A stretch of DNA of 64,000 nt from Stutzerimonas stutzeri (GTDB lineage: Bacteria; Pseudomonadota; Gammaproteobacteria; Pseudomonadales; Pseudomonadaceae). Position 1 is the stretch's first letter. Each line of letters begins with the position of its first letter. Made by a program: the position numbers and the translations under genes. This document shows, piece by piece, positions 7,406 to 17,628 of this stretch. The DNA lies in assembly GCF_019090095.1 (NCBI RefSeq), contig NZ_JAGQFP010000002.1, positions 1,984,001-2,048,000 on the forward strand, read 5' to 3'. A model generated the notes under the pieces. It was not told where the DNA came from. It saw only the letters and a list, made by a program, of their open reading frames with translations, and made no database searches.

Positions 7406-8086
7406 ATGAGCACGACAGGCGGCGTCGGCGGTACCGGTTCGGTACTCGACCAGTACCAGATCAAGGATCGCGAAACCAAGAGCAAGGATCTTGGCAAGAA
7501 CGAATTTCTCGAGTTGCTGGTCACCCAGTTGAACAACCAGAACCCGCTCGAACCACAGGAGAACGGCGAGTTCATCGCGCAGCTGGCGCAGTTCAGTACC
7601 GTCGAAGGCGTAGAGAAACTGAATTCGAGCATGGAGACGATGCTGTCTGGGTATCAGTCTTCCCAGGCGCTGCAGGCGTCTTCGCTGGTAGGGCGCAAGG
7701 TCATCGTGCCGACCGATAAGGCGGTTGTGGATACCAGCGAGACGTTCAAGGCCAGCCTGGTTTTGCCCACATCCAGCAGCAATGTTTCGGTCAACATCTA
7801 TGACAGTGCCGGCACCGTCGTCAACCGGATCAACATGGGTCAACAGGAAGCCGGCAACGTCTCGTTCATGTGGGACGGCAAGGACTCGAGCGGCAAGACC
7901 TTGCCGCCGGGGGCGTACAAATTCGAAGCACAAGCTACCTACCAGGGCGAAACCAAGGGTTTGTACACCCTGCTTCCCGCCAACGTAGACAGCGTCACTC
8001 TCGGACAGAACGGCGGGGAGCTGATGCTCAACCTGGCCGGGGTTGGCAGCATTGCGCTGTCGCAAGTCCAGGTCATCGGTCAGTAA
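7406..8086 (+). CDS. flgD: Hook capping/scaffold protein FlgD
   Basis: 226 residues. The N-terminal region NEFLELLVTQLNNQNPLEP is the family hallmark, followed by a FlgD Ig-like/tudor part (about residues 80-220) containing the conserved WDGKDSSGKTLPPGAYKFEA. FlgD caps the growing hook so that FlgE subunits can insert, and is replaced by FlgK. It is placed directly before flgE in the operon. Confidence 0.96.
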   Translation: MSTTGGVGGTGSVLDQYQIKDRETKSKDLGKNEFLELLVTQLNNQNPLEPQENGEFIAQLAQFSTVEGVEKLNSSMETMLSGYQSSQALQASSLVGRKVIVPTDKAVVDTSETFKASLVLPTSSSNVSVNIYDSAGTVVNRINMGQQEAGNVSFMWDGKDSSGKTLPPGAYKFEAQATYQGETKGLYTLLPANVDSVTLGQNGGELMLNLAGVGSIALSQVQVIGQ

Positions 8087-8118
8087 TCGCCGGCCCGGTC
8101 CGGTAACAGGAGCAATTC

Positions 8119-9399
8119 ATGTCGTTCAACATTGGCCTCAGCGGCATGCGTGCCGCCAGCAAAGACCTCAACGTCACGGGTAACAACATTGCCAACGCCG
8201 GTACTGCGGGCTTCAAGCAGTCACGGGCAGAGTTTGCCGATGTGTACGCCTCGTCCGTGCTCGGCACCGGTAAGAATCCGCAGGGCAGTGGTGTGCTGCT
8301 GGCCAACGTGTCGCAGCAATTCAACCAGGGCAACATCAACTACACCCAGAACGCGCTGGATCTGGCGATCAACGGCAACGGCTTTTTCCAGGTCAGCAAT
8401 AACGGCGCGCTGAGCTATACCCGTGCGGGTTACTTCGGGACCGACAAGCAAGGCAACCTTGTCGATAACTTCGGCTACCACCTGCAGGGTTACTCGGTCG
8501 ATGCCAACGGCAACATCCAGACCGGGCAAGTCAGCGATCTGAAGATCCAGACAGCCAGCCAGGAGCCCAAGGCCACGACCAAGGTCACCCAGGGGTTCAA
8601 CCTCAACTCGACCAATACCCAGCCGATCAATACGCCGTTCGATCCGGCTGATCCCTTGAGTTACAACTCGTCCACCTCGACGAACATCTATGACGAGCAG
8701 GGTAATGCGCACGTCATGACGCAGTATTTCGTCAAGAGCGGCACGGCCAATACCTGGCAGATGAATGTGCTTATCGACGGACGCAACCCGGCGGATCCGG
8801 TCAACAGCACGGCACCCAGCAGCACCACGCTCGAGTTCAGCCCGTCGGGTAGCTTGCTCACACCGGCGAGTGGTAGCACGGCGATTGCCGGTTGGCAGCC
8901 TGCGGTCCACAACACCGACGGCAGCTGGTCGCTGAACAACGCGGCGCCCGCTGCCGGGCTGGATGTCTCGGTCGACATGCGCGGCTCCACCCAGTACGCC
9001 AGCGCCTTCGCCGTCAACAGTGTCGCGCAGGACGGCTACACCACGGGTGAGCTGGCAGGCCTTGAAATCAGCGAGTCGGGTGAGATCTTCGCTCGCTACA
9101 CCAATGGTCAGTCCAAGGTGCAGGGCCAGATCATCCTGGCCAACTTCGCCAACGTGCAGGGCCTGACCCCGGTCGGCAAGACCCAGTGGGTACAGTCGTT
9201 CGAATCCGGTGAGCCGGTGCGCAACCCGCCTGGTAGCGGTACGCTGGGTTCATTGCAGGCTGGCGCGCTGGAAGATTCCAACGTCGAGCTGTCGGACCAG
9301 CTGGTGAACCTCATCGTCGCGCAGCGCAACTACCAGGCGAACGCGAAGACCATCGAAACCGAAAGCGCCATCACCCAGACGATCATCAATCTCCGGTAA
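8119..9399 (+). CDS. flgE: Flagellar hook protein FlgE
   Basis: 426 residues. The N-terminus MSFNIGLSGMRAASKDLNVT with GNNIANAGTAGFKQSRAEFAD and the C-terminus VELSDQLVNLIVAQRNYQAN form the D0/D1 helices of the hook. Residues ~150-330 form the surface-exposed variable domains. It is the last gene of flgBCDE: two hairpins, the second a strong terminator, follow at 9417-9470, before the flgF promoter. Confidence 0.97.
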   Translation: MSFNIGLSGMRAASKDLNVTGNNIANAGTAGFKQSRAEFADVYASSVLGTGKNPQGSGVLLANVSQQFNQGNINYTQNALDLAINGNGFFQVSNNGALSYTRAGYFGTDKQGNLVDNFGYHLQGYSVDANGNIQTGQVSDLKIQTASQEPKATTKVTQGFNLNSTNTQPINTPFDPADPLSYNSSTSTNIYDEQGNAHVMTQYFVKSGTANTWQMNVLIDGRNPADPVNSTAPSSTTLEFSPSGSLLTPASGSTAIAGWQPAVHNTDGSWSLNNAAPAAGLDVSVDMRGSTQYASAFAVNSVAQDGYTTGELAGLEISESGEIFARYTNGQSKVQGQIILANFANVQGLTPVGKTQWVQSFESGEPVRNPPGSGTLGSLQAGALEDSNVELSDQLVNLIVAQRNYQANAKTIETESAITQTIINLR

Positions 9400-9416
9400 T
9401 CGACTGCAGTCGTACC

Positions 9417-9440
9417 GAGGCGGCGGGAAATTGCCGCCTC
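9417..9440 (+). terminator. First hairpin after flgE
   Basis: Perfect 8-bp stem GAGGCGGC/GCCGCCTC with an 8-base loop, 17 bases after the flgE stop. There is no T tract; it probably works with the terminator just downstream or protects the 3' end. Confidence 0.5.
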
Positions 9441-9449
9441 AGGATTTAC

Positions 9450-9470
9450 AGGCCCTTCGGGGCCTTTTTT
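9450..9470 (+). terminator. Rho-independent terminator of flgBCDE
   Basis: Stem AGGCCC/GGGCCT with a TTCG tetraloop followed by six Ts. It separates the flgBCDE transcript from flgFGHIJKL. Confidence 0.88.
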
Positions 9471-9520
9471 GTTGTCATTAATCCTTTGTTAATCAAAGTG
9501 TTATGGGGTGGCATCTTCTT

Positions 9521-9536
9521 TGGCATGCCTATTGCT
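9521..9536 (+). promoter_or_regulatory. Sigma-54 (RpoN) promoter of flgFGHIJKL
   Basis: TGGCATGCCTATTGCT matches TGGCACG-N4-TTGCT with GG and GC 10 bases apart. It lies between the flgE terminator and flgF, 51 bases before the flgF ATG, and marks a second transcription unit for rod, ring and junction genes, as known in P. aeruginosa. Confidence 0.88.
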
Positions 9537-9587
9537 GAACCAATCAGTAACGATCTGCTTTGCGTCAATTTGTGTAACGGAGGTTCC

Positions 9588-10328
9588 ATGGACAAGATGC
9601 TCTATGTAGCGATGACGGGGGCGAGTCAGAACTCTCGCGCCCAGCAGGCGCATGCCAACAACCTGGCGAACATCTCGACCACGGGCTTCCGTCGCGACTT
9701 CGAGCAGGCGCGCTCGATGCAGGTGTTCGGTGACAGCTTTCCGGCACGTGTCTATGCGATGAGCGAGCGCCCCGGGACGGATTTCAGCTCCGGCACCTTG
9801 CAGGAAACCGGGCGGGACCTGGACGTCGCCGTCGAGGGCGACGGCTGGATCGCTGTTCAGGCACCCGATGGCAGCGAAGCCTATGCCCGGACCGGCAGCC
9901 TGAACATCGACACGCTCGGCATGCTGAGGACCGGCGACGGTTTGCCGGTGCTCGGCAATGCCGGTCCGATCGCGGTACCGCCGGAAGAGAAGGTAGAAAT
10001 CGGCGCCGACGGTTCGATCAGCATTCGCGCCCTGGGTGAAGACCCGAATGTCGTGGTCACGGTCGATCGGCTGAAGCTGGTCAATCCTGATCCCAAACAG
10101 CTGGAGAAGGGCACCGACGGCCTGATCCGGATGAAAGATGGCAAGCCCGTCGAGGCGGATGCGGCGGTGCGCGTGACCTCAGGCTTCCTTGAGGCGAGCA
10201 ACGTCAATGCCGTGGCGGAGATGACGTCGATGCTCGCACTGTCCCGTCAATTCGAGCTTCACGTGAAGATGATGCGCACCGCAGAAGAAGATGGTGCCGC
10301 TGCGGCCCGAGTCTTGCAGATCAGCTAA
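9588..10328 (+). CDS. flgF: Flagellar rod protein FlgF
   Basis: 246 residues from ATG 9588, which has ACGGAGG in front; the longer frame runs through the promoter and is rejected. The rod motif AHANNLANISTTGFRRDFEQ is at the N-terminus and the C-terminal helix contains NAVAEMTSMLALSRQFE. It is a proximal rod component, first gene of the flgF-L operon. Confidence 0.96.
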   Translation: MDKMLYVAMTGASQNSRAQQAHANNLANISTTGFRRDFEQARSMQVFGDSFPARVYAMSERPGTDFSSGTLQETGRDLDVAVEGDGWIAVQAPDGSEAYARTGSLNIDTLGMLRTGDGLPVLGNAGPIAVPPEEKVEIGADGSISIRALGEDPNVVVTVDRLKLVNPDPKQLEKGTDGLIRMKDGKPVEADAAVRVTSGFLEASNVNAVAEMTSMLALSRQFELHVKMMRTAEEDGAAAARVLQIS

Positions 10329-10374
10329 TCAAACTACGCGGCGCGCCCAGATTCCGGCGCCATAGGAGAACAAC

Positions 10375-11160
10375 ATGCTTCCAGCACTGTGGGTGAGCAA
10401 GACAGGTTTGTCCGCGCAGGACATGAACCTGACGACCATTTCCAACAACCTGGCCAACGTATCCACCACGGGTTTCAAGAAAGACCGGGCTGAATTTCAG
10501 GATCTGCTGTATCAGATCCGCCGTCAGCCGGGCGGACAATCCAGCCAGGACAGCGAACTGCCGTCCGGCCTGCAGCTGGGTACGGGTGTCCGTATCGTCG
10601 GTACCCAGAAGCAGTTCACCGCCGGTAGCTTGCAGACCACCGAGCAGCCGCTCGACATGGCGATCAATGGCCGTGGCTTCTTTCAGGTCCTGTTGCCGGA
10701 CGGCACCGTGTCCTACTCGCGTGACGGCAGCTTCCACCTGAACGCTGACGGCCAGATCGTCACCTCCAACGGTTACGCCCTGGAACCGGCCATCGTCGTG
10801 CCGCCGGAAACTCAGACCTTCACCGTGGGCGAGGACGGCACCGTGTCCGTCACCACCCTGGGCAACCCGGCGCCGCAGATCATCGGCAACATTCAGACCG
10901 CCGACTTCGTCAACCCGGCTGGCCTGCAAGCCATGGGCAGCAACCTGTTCCTGGAAACCGCTGCCAGTGGCGCGCCACAGGTCAGCACCCCGGGCCTCAA
11001 CGGACTGGGCACGGTACTGCAGAACACACTGGAAAACTCCAACGTCAGCGTCGTCGAGGAACTGGTGAACATGATCACCACGCAGCGCGCCTACGAGATG
11101 AACTCGAAAGTCATCTCCACGGCCGACCAGATGCTGTCTTTCGTTACCCAGCAGCTGTAA
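10375..11160 (+). CDS. flgG: Flagellar distal rod protein FlgG
   Basis: 261 residues, full length. The N-terminal motif [20 protein letters not shown] is followed directly by [15 protein letters not shown], the FlgG-specific region that distinguishes the straight rod from the hook. The C-terminus [20 protein letters not shown] is typical. It builds the distal rod through the P and L rings. Confidence 0.97.
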   Translation: MLPALWVSKTGLSAQDMNLTTISNNLANVSTTGFKKDRAEFQDLLYQIRRQPGGQSSQDSELPSGLQLGTGVRIVGTQKQFTAGSLQTTEQPLDMAINGRGFFQVLLPDGTVSYSRDGSFHLNADGQIVTSNGYALEPAIVVPPETQTFTVGEDGTVSVTTLGNPAPQIIGNIQTADFVNPAGLQAMGSNLFLETAASGAPQVSTPGLNGLGTVLQNTLENSNVSVVEELVNMITTQRAYEMNSKVISTADQMLSFVTQQL

Positions 11161-11189
11161 CAGCTATCAGCCGCTGGATTGAGGTGAAT

Positions 11190-11885
11190 ATGCGCCGCTT
11201 GTTGTCTGTCCTTCCGTTGATGCCCGCCGTGATCCTGTCCGGTTGCATGGCGCCGGCTCCGAAGCCCAACGATCCGTATTACGCGCCGGTGCTTCCGCGC
11301 ACGCCGTTGCCGGCTGCACAGAACAACGGCGCGATCTATCAGGCCGGGTTCGAAACCAATCTGTACGACGATCGGAAGGCGTATCGGGTCGGCGACATCA
11401 TCACCGTCACGCTCAACGAGAAGACGCAGGCAAGCAAGAATTCCAACTCGAAGATCTCCAAGGACAGCAACGCCAACATCGGCCTCGGTTCGCTGTTCGG
11501 CGGCGCCGTGTCGATGGCTAATCCGCTGACCGGCAACAATATGAGCCTCGGCGCCGAGTACGAAGCGTCGCGCGATACCTCCGGCTCGGGGCAGGCAGGG
11601 CAAAGCAACAGCCTGTCCGGCTCGATCACCGTGACCGTCTCCGATGTGTTGCCCAACGGCATCCTGGCGATCCGCGGCGAGAAGTGGATGACGCTCAATA
11701 CCGGCGACGAGTTGGTGCGCATTGCCGGCTTGGTGCGCTCGGACGATATCGCGACCGACAATACCGTGCCCTCGACCCGCATCGCCGACGCCCGCATCAC
11801 CTATTCCGGTACCGGCGCGTTCGCCGATGCCAGCCAGCCGGGTTGGCTGGATCGCTTCTTCATCAGCCCGTTGTGGCCATTCTAA
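11190..11885 (+). CDS. flgH: Flagellar L-ring lipoprotein FlgH
   Basis: 231 residues from ATG 11190, with GAGG five bases upstream; a GTG two codons earlier is possible but lies too close to the ribosome site. The signal peptide ends in a lipobox, ILSGC, so Cys ~20 would be lipidated and the protein anchored in the outer membrane. [11 protein letters not shown] and the C-terminus [17 protein letters not shown] are conserved. It forms the L ring around the rod. Confidence 0.97.
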   Translation: MRRLLSVLPLMPAVILSGCMAPAPKPNDPYYAPVLPRTPLPAAQNNGAIYQAGFETNLYDDRKAYRVGDIITVTLNEKTQASKNSNSKISKDSNANIGLGSLFGGAVSMANPLTGNNMSLGAEYEASRDTSGSGQAGQSNSLSGSITVTVSDVLPNGILAIRGEKWMTLNTGDELVRIAGLVRSDDIATDNTVPSTRIADARITYSGTGAFADASQPGWLDRFFISPLWPF

Positions 11886-11898
11886 GCAGGTGCAGGTA

Positions 11899-13002
11899 AT
11901 GAAACTGTTCAGCTCGATCCTGCTGGCCCTGCTGTGCGTCGCGGCCATCCCCGCGCACGCCGAGCGGCTGAAGGACATCGCGACCATTCAAGGGGTGCGT
12001 AGCAACCAATTGATTGGTTACGGCCTGGTGGTCGGCCTCAACGGCAGCGGTGACCAGACCACGCAGACGCCGTTCACCGTGCAGACCTTCAACAACATGA
12101 TGGCGCAGTTCGGCATCAAGGTGCCGGCCGGCGGCAATGTTCAGTTGAAGAACGTCGCGGCAGTATCGATTCACGCTGAGCTGCCACCGTTCGCCAAGCC
12201 GGGCCAGACCATCGACATCACCGTGTCGTCGATCGGCAACGCCAAGAGCCTGCGTGGCGGCAGCTTGCTGATGGCGCCGCTGAAGGGGATCGATGGCAAC
12301 GTCTACGCCATCGCTCAGGGCAACCTCGTCGTGGGTGGCTTCGATGCCGGTGGTGCGGACGGTTCGCGCATTACCGTCAATATTCCTTCGGCCGGTCGGA
12401 TCCCCGGTGGCGCGACGGTTGAACGGCCAGTACCCACCGCCTTCAACCAGGGCACCACCCTGACGATGAATCTCAACCGCCCGGATTTCACCACGGCCAA
12501 GAACATCGTCGATCACATCAACGAACTGCTTGGCCCGGGCGTGGCCCAGGCGCTCGATGGCGGCTCGATCAGCATCACCGCGCCGCTGGATCCGAGCCAG
12601 CGCGTGGACTACCTGTCGATCCTGGAAAACCTCGAGGTTGACGTCGGGCAGGCGGTGGCCAAGGTCATCATCAACTCGCGTACCGGCACCATCGTCATCG
12701 GGCAGAACGTTCGGGTTCAACCGGCGGCCGTGACCCATGGCAGCCTGACCGTCACCATCTCGGAGGATCCGCAGGTCAGCCAGCCGAATCCGCTGTCGGA
12801 CGGGCAGACCGTGGTCGTGCCCAATTCGAAGGTCAAGGCGGAACAGGAAGCCAAGCCGATGTTCAAGTTCGGGCCGGGTACCACGCTGGATGAGATCGTA
12901 CGGGCGGTGAACCAGGTGGGCGCTGCGCCCAGCGATCTGATGGCCATCCTCGAAGCGCTGAAACAGGCGGGTGCGCTGCAAGCAGACCTGATCGTGATCT
13001 GA
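11899..13002 (+). CDS. flgI: Flagellar P-ring protein FlgI
   Basis: 367 residues from ATG 11899 (GCAGG upstream), with a Sec signal peptide cleaved after PAHA (about residue 21). The mature N-terminus [20 protein letters not shown] and [15 protein letters not shown] are family hallmarks. It forms the periplasmic P ring, with assembly assisted by FlgA (3699-4451). A longer upstream frame overlapping flgH is a shadow. Confidence 0.97.
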   Translation: MKLFSSILLALLCVAAIPAHAERLKDIATIQGVRSNQLIGYGLVVGLNGSGDQTTQTPFTVQTFNNMMAQFGIKVPAGGNVQLKNVAAVSIHAELPPFAKPGQTIDITVSSIGNAKSLRGGSLLMAPLKGIDGNVYAIAQGNLVVGGFDAGGADGSRITVNIPSAGRIPGGATVERPVPTAFNQGTTLTMNLNRPDFTTAKNIVDHINELLGPGVAQALDGGSISITAPLDPSQRVDYLSILENLEVDVGQAVAKVIINSRTGTIVIGQNVRVQPAAVTHGSLTVTISEDPQVSQPNPLSDGQTVVVPNSKVKAEQEAKPMFKFGPGTTLDEIVRAVNQVGAAPSDLMAILEALKQAGALQADLIVI

Positions 13003-13012
13003 GGAAAGGGAC

Positions 13013-14194
13013 ATGGAAAATCGTCTTGGTGTGAGTCGGCAGGCGCCTGATAGCGGTAGCTACTCCGACCTGAATCGGTTGAATCAGCTCAAGGTGGGCA
13101 AGGACCGCGACAGCGAAGAAAACGTGCGCAAAGTAGCGCAGGAATTCGAGTCCCTGTTCATGAACGAGATGCTCAAGTCGATGCGCTCGGCGACCGAAGT
13201 CATGTCCCAGGACAACCCGTTCAACAGCCAGGCCAGCAAGCAATATCAGGACATGCATGACCAGCAGCTCTCCGTCACCCTGTCCAAGGAGGGCGGTGGC
13301 ATCGGGCTTGCCGATGTCCTGGTTCGCCAGCTGGCCAAGCAGCAGAAGCCCAGCGAAAAGCCGAATCCGTTCGCCCAGGTCGCGCAGACCGAGGGCGCGA
13401 AATGGTCGGCTAATCCCAACGCCAAGATCGCGCCGGTCGATCCTGGCCGTAACGATGTTCAATTGCTTAACCAGCGTCGTCTGGCCTTGCCGGGGCGGCT
13501 CGCCGAGCGCATGCATGCGCCAAGCGAGCCGGCGGCTCCGGTTGAGCAGATCAACCTGAAGGGCGAGGCGCAACCGCTGGTCAATCTCGACTGGAAACCG
13601 GCGACCACCTTCGCGGCGCCCAAGGATGCGCCTCTGACGATCAACGGCGTTGACGCGAGCGCGCCTGGCAAGACGCGCTTCAGCTCACCGGCCGAGTTCA
13701 TCGCAACCATGCTGCCGATGGCAGAAAAGGCGGCCAAGCGTCTTGGCGTCGAGCCGCGCTTCCTCGTCGCGCAAGCTGCGCTGGAGACCGGCTGGGGCAA
13801 GTCGATCATCAAGCAGAAGGACGGTACCAACAGCCATAACCTGTTTGGTATCAAGGCCACGGGCTGGGATGGCGCCTCGGCGAAGGTGACCACGACCGAG
13901 TATGTCAATGGCAAGGCGACCAAAGAGGTTGCTGGATTCCGGGCCTATGACTCGTTCGAACACAGTTTCAACGATTACGTGCGGATGTTGGAAAACAACG
14001 AGCGCTACAAGCCGGCGATCCAGGTGGCCAGCGCGTCAGGCAACTCCGAACGTTTCGTCAACGAATTGCAGCGGGCCGGTTACGCGACCGATCCGCAATA
14101 TGCGCGCAAGATCAATCAGATCGCCCGCAAAGTGCAGGCCTATCAGACTATTGCCGACGCCGGTACGGCGCCCGCCATGCGGACTAGGGGTTAA
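13013..14194 (+). CDS. flgJ: Rod-cap protein and peptidoglycan hydrolase FlgJ
   Basis: 393 residues. The N-terminal rod-scaffold domain (about 1-105) contains KVAQEFESLFMNEMLKSMR. A variable linker of ~100 residues rich in Pro/Ala follows, then a C-terminal glucosaminidase domain (about 220-385) with the catalytic glutamate region AALETGWGKS and NLFGIKATGW. It caps the rod and opens the peptidoglycan so the rod can pass. Both activities appear intact. Confidence 0.96.
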   Translation: MENRLGVSRQAPDSGSYSDLNRLNQLKVGKDRDSEENVRKVAQEFESLFMNEMLKSMRSATEVMSQDNPFNSQASKQYQDMHDQQLSVTLSKEGGGIGLADVLVRQLAKQQKPSEKPNPFAQVAQTEGAKWSANPNAKIAPVDPGRNDVQLLNQRRLALPGRLAERMHAPSEPAAPVEQINLKGEAQPLVNLDWKPATTFAAPKDAPLTINGVDASAPGKTRFSSPAEFIATMLPMAEKAAKRLGVEPRFLVAQAALETGWGKSIIKQKDGTNSHNLFGIKATGWDGASAKVTTTEYVNGKATKEVAGFRAYDSFEHSFNDYVRMLENNERYKPAIQVASASGNSERFVNELQRAGYATDPQYARKINQIARKVQAYQTIADAGTAPAMRTRG

Positions 14195-14196
14195 TC

Positions 14197-16269
14197 ATGG
14201 CTGACTTACTGAACATTGGCCTGTCCGGTCTGAGCGCCAGCAAGAGCCAGCTGTCCATCACCGGTCACAACATCAGCAACGTCAATACGCCGGGCTTCAG
14301 CCGGCAGGATGCCTCTCAGGCGACGCGTGTTCCGCAGTTCAGCGGTGCCGGCTATGTCGGCTCGGGCACGACGCTGGTGGAAATCCGTCGCAGCTATAGC
14401 GAGTTCCTGACCAGCCAACTGCGCAGCAGCACGTCGCTGAGCAGTGACGTGCAGGCCTATAAAGGCCAGATCGACCAGCTCGATTCCCTGCTGGCCGGCA
14501 GCACGACCGGTATCACGCCGTCGCTGCAGAAGTTCTTCTCGGCCATGCAGACCGCTGCGGAGGACCCTGCCAATATTCCGGCACGTCAGCTGGTGCTGGC
14601 AGAGGCCGAAGGGCTTGCCCGCCGCTTCAACACCGTGGCGGACCGGCTGAGCGAGCAGAACAATTTCACCAACAGGCAGATGGCGGCGGTGACCGACCAG
14701 ATCAACCGCCTGGCGGGCAGCATCGGCAGCCTCAACAATGCCATCGCCACGGCGTCGGCCAACGGCCAACAGCCCAACGATTTGCTCGATGCGCGCGACG
14801 AGGCGGTGCGGCAGCTCTCGACCTACATCGGCGTTACCGTAACGCCGCAAGACGACAACAGCTTCAACATTTCGGTGGGCACTGGCCAGCCGCTGGTGGT
14901 GGGTAGCACCGTCAGCCGCTTGGAAGTCGTTCCCGGACAGGGCGACCCCAATCGCCATGAGATTCAGTTTGTCAGCGGTAGCTCGCGGCAGGGGATTACC
15001 TCGCAGATCACCGGTGGCGAACTGGGCGGGTTGATCCGTTATCGCAGTGAAGTGCTGGATTCGACGATGAATTCGCTGGGTCGTCTTGCGCTGTCGGTGA
15101 GTGATCAGGTCAATACCCAATTGGGGCAGGGCTTGGATCTGAAGGGGCAGGTCGGCAAGGCCCTGTTTGGTGATTACAACGCACCGGCACTGGCGAAGCT
15201 CAGAGTCACGGCGTTTGCCGGCAATAGCTCGACCGCGCAGCCGCTTCTGAACGTCACCAACACCAGCGCGCTGACCACCAGCGACTACCTCATGGAGTAC
15301 GACGGGGCTGGTTACAAGATTCGTCGGCTCAGCGACAGCCAACTGATGAATGTGTCTGGTGCGCCAAACGGCCCCTTGACCATTACCGATCAGGACGGGC
15401 GCGATCAGGGATTCCAGATTGCGCTGGGCAGTCCGCTGCCCGCTGCTGGCGACAAGTTCACGTTGCAGCCGACTCGTCGTGGCGCTGCCGATGTCAGCGT
15501 AACCCTCGATCAGGCCGATCAACTGGCCTTCGCGGCGGTTGCCAGTGCACGCTACAACCTGCAAAACGCGGGTACCGGCGCCATCGGCCAGCCCGATATG
15601 GTCTCGGCGCCGTCGCCGATCGATCTCAACGAACTCAAGACAGCGTTTGGTAGCGGGCTGAATCTGAGCGCGACCGTCAATGCCGATGGCAGCTATACCC
15701 TGACCGGTGCGGCCTCGCTGCCGAGTGGCTGGGCTTATGTCGATGCCAATGGCGCTCCGCTGGTGGACGGCAGTGGTAACCCGCAGGAGCCGACGCTTCA
15801 GGGCGGTACGAGCAATACCGTTCGATTGGCCTACACCGCCGCGTCTGGGGCGACCTATCAGTTCGATTTCAGCGTCAGCGGCCGGCCCAAGGCCAACGAT
15901 AGCTTCTCGTTGTCCTTCAACCAGGGCGGCGTCTCGGACAACCGCAATGCGTTGAAACTCGTCGACCTGCAGACGAAGCAGACCGTCGGGGTGGACTCAG
16001 CCGTGGCAGGAAGCGGTTTCAGCTTCACCGACGGCTACGGCGAGCTGGTCGAGCGGGTTGGTACCTTGACCGCCCAGGCGCGCATGGACAGCGATGCGAC
16101 GAGCGCCATCCTCAAACAGGCCACCGACAACCGGGACTCGCTCTCAGCGGTGAACCTGGACGAGGAAGCGGCTAACTTGATCAAGTTCGAGCAGTACTAC
16201 AACGCCTCGGCTCAGATCATTCAAGTTGCCCGCTCGATGTTCGATACATTGATCAGTACCTTCAGGTAA
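14197..16269 (+). CDS. flgK: Hook-filament junction protein FlgK (HAP1)
   Basis: 690 residues, in the long range for Pseudomonas FlgK. The N-terminus has LSGLSASKSQLSITGHNISN and NVNTPGFSRQ; the C-terminus has NLDEEAANLIKFEQYYNASA. Residues ~320-580 form large exposed domains. It is exported with FlgN (2745-3215) as chaperone and joins hook to filament. The start follows the flgJ stop by two bases, indicating coupled translation. Confidence 0.97.
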   Translation: MADLLNIGLSGLSASKSQLSITGHNISNVNTPGFSRQDASQATRVPQFSGAGYVGSGTTLVEIRRSYSEFLTSQLRSSTSLSSDVQAYKGQIDQLDSLLAGSTTGITPSLQKFFSAMQTAAEDPANIPARQLVLAEAEGLARRFNTVADRLSEQNNFTNRQMAAVTDQINRLAGSIGSLNNAIATASANGQQPNDLLDARDEAVRQLSTYIGVTVTPQDDNSFNISVGTGQPLVVGSTVSRLEVVPGQGDPNRHEIQFVSGSSRQGITSQITGGELGGLIRYRSEVLDSTMNSLGRLALSVSDQVNTQLGQGLDLKGQVGKALFGDYNAPALAKLRVTAFAGNSSTAQPLLNVTNTSALTTSDYLMEYDGAGYKIRRLSDSQLMNVSGAPNGPLTITDQDGRDQGFQIALGSPLPAAGDKFTLQPTRRGAADVSVTLDQADQLAFAAVASARYNLQNAGTGAIGQPDMVSAPSPIDLNELKTAFGSGLNLSATVNADGSYTLTGAASLPSGWAYVDANGAPLVDGSGNPQEPTLQGGTSNTVRLAYTAASGATYQFDFSVSGRPKANDSFSLSFNQGGVSDNRNALKLVDLQTKQTVGVDSAVAGSGFSFTDGYGELVERVGTLTAQARMDSDATSAILKQATDNRDSLSAVNLDEEAANLIKFEQYYNASAQIIQVARSMFDTLISTFR

Positions 16270-16280
16270 TAGGACCGGCC

Positions 16281-17498
16281 ATGCGCATCTCGACCCTACA
16301 AGCATTCAATAACGGCGTGACCGGCATCCAGCGCAACTACTCCAATGCCACGCGCACCCAGGAGCAGATCAGTACGGGAAATCGGATCCTGACGCCGGCC
16401 GACGACCCGGTCGCCTCGGTGCGCCTGCTTCAGCTTGAGCAGCAGCAGAATGTGCTTGGCCAGTATGACTCCAACCTGACGGCCGCCAAGAACAGCCTGA
16501 CGCAGGAAGAGGTGACCCTGAATTCGGTCAATACCGTGCTCCAGCGTGTCCGCGAACTGGCGGTCAATGCCGGTAACGGTGCGCTCGATCCACAAGATCG
16601 CAAGGCCATTGCCGCAGAACTCGGCGAGCGTGAAGACGAGCTGCTGTCGCTGATGAACACCCGTAACGCGCGTGGTGAATACCTCTTCGCGGGTTTCCAG
16701 GGGAAAACGCAACCCTTCGTCCGGGCAGCGGACGGTAGCTACAGCTACCAGGGCGACGAGGGGCAGCGGAAACTGCAGATCGCAAGCTCTCTTAGCATCC
16801 CTATCAGTGACAGCGGCAAATCCATTTTCGAAAGCGTGACGAATGCCGGGCGTCTGGGTGCGGCAGTCTCTGATCAAGCTACCTCGACGTTGAAGGTTTC
16901 AGGCGCGCTGGTCAGTGATGAGGTCTCGTTTGCTGATCTTGGTGGTCTGGAGATTACGTTCGGCGCGAGTCCGAACGAGAAGAGCTACAGCGTCGCCGAT
17001 GCCAGTGGAAATGTGATCAGCACCGGTAGTTTGAACAATGACGAAAAAAAGGAGAACAAACTGGTAGTTGGCGGGGTGACGCTTTTCATCAGCGGTCAAC
17101 CAACTGCCGGTGAGGTCATTACGATCCCTGAAAACGGAAATCCTAAACAAGGCGTTCTCGACACCATCGCCAACCTGCGCAAGGCTCTGGAAGAACCGGC
17201 AACCGACAACGCTGGCGTACGCGACGCCGTCGCTGTCGCCCTGACCAACCTCGACCATGGCATGGTCAGCGTCGACGCCGCACGCGGCAATATCGGTGCG
17301 CGGTTGAATGTCATCGAAACCACCCAGACCGATAACGCGGATGTCACGCTGGTCAACAAAGGCGTTCAGGCGGATTTGCGTGAGCTCGACTATGCCGAAG
17401 CCTTGTCCCGGCTTTCCATGCAGACGGTCGTGCTCGAAGCTGCCCAGCAAAGCTACGTGAAGATCGCCGGCTTGAGCCTGTTCAACGTCATGCGCTGA
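16281..17498 (+). CDS. flgL: Hook-filament junction protein FlgL (HAP3)
   Basis: 405 residues. The N-terminus MRISTLQAFNNGVTGIQRNY and EQISTGNRILTPADDPVAS are flagellin/FlgL hallmarks, and the C-terminus ends SYVKIAGLSLFNVM. It is the second junction protein, between FlgK and the filament. It is the last flagellar gene here: no flagellin, cap or flagellin-glycosylation gene follows, and the cluster ends with an unrelated ComEA-like gene. Confidence 0.96.
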   Translation: MRISTLQAFNNGVTGIQRNYSNATRTQEQISTGNRILTPADDPVASVRLLQLEQQQNVLGQYDSNLTAAKNSLTQEEVTLNSVNTVLQRVRELAVNAGNGALDPQDRKAIAAELGEREDELLSLMNTRNARGEYLFAGFQGKTQPFVRAADGSYSYQGDEGQRKLQIASSLSIPISDSGKSIFESVTNAGRLGAAVSDQATSTLKVSGALVSDEVSFADLGGLEITFGASPNEKSYSVADASGNVISTGSLNNDEKKENKLVVGGVTLFISGQPTAGEVITIPENGNPKQGVLDTIANLRKALEEPATDNAGVRDAVAVALTNLDHGMVSVDAARGNIGARLNVIETTQTDNADVTLVNKGVQADLRELDYAEALSRLSMQTVVLEAAQQSYVKIAGLSLFNVMR

Positions 17499-17542
17499 GT
17501 CTGGGCATAGCGCGGCGTGGGTCACACAACGGCCGTCCGGAT

Positions 17543-17570
17543 TTGACTTGTGGTCCTGGCGTTTTAGAGT
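17543..17570 (+). promoter_or_regulatory. Sigma-70-like promoter of the ComEA-like gene
   Basis: TTGACT (5/6), 16-base spacer, TAGAGT (4/6). It lies 58 bases before the start codon, in the gap after flgL. Confidence 0.45.
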
Positions 17571-17628
17571 GTGCTGGCGGCGCATGGAGTACCGCGTCGT
17601 TTATTCGACAATCAAAGGGATGTGAAAA

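Noticed and set aside
14206..15564. 452-codon minus-strand ORF opposite flgK
   Set aside because: Antisense frame of flgK; no recognisable motifs.
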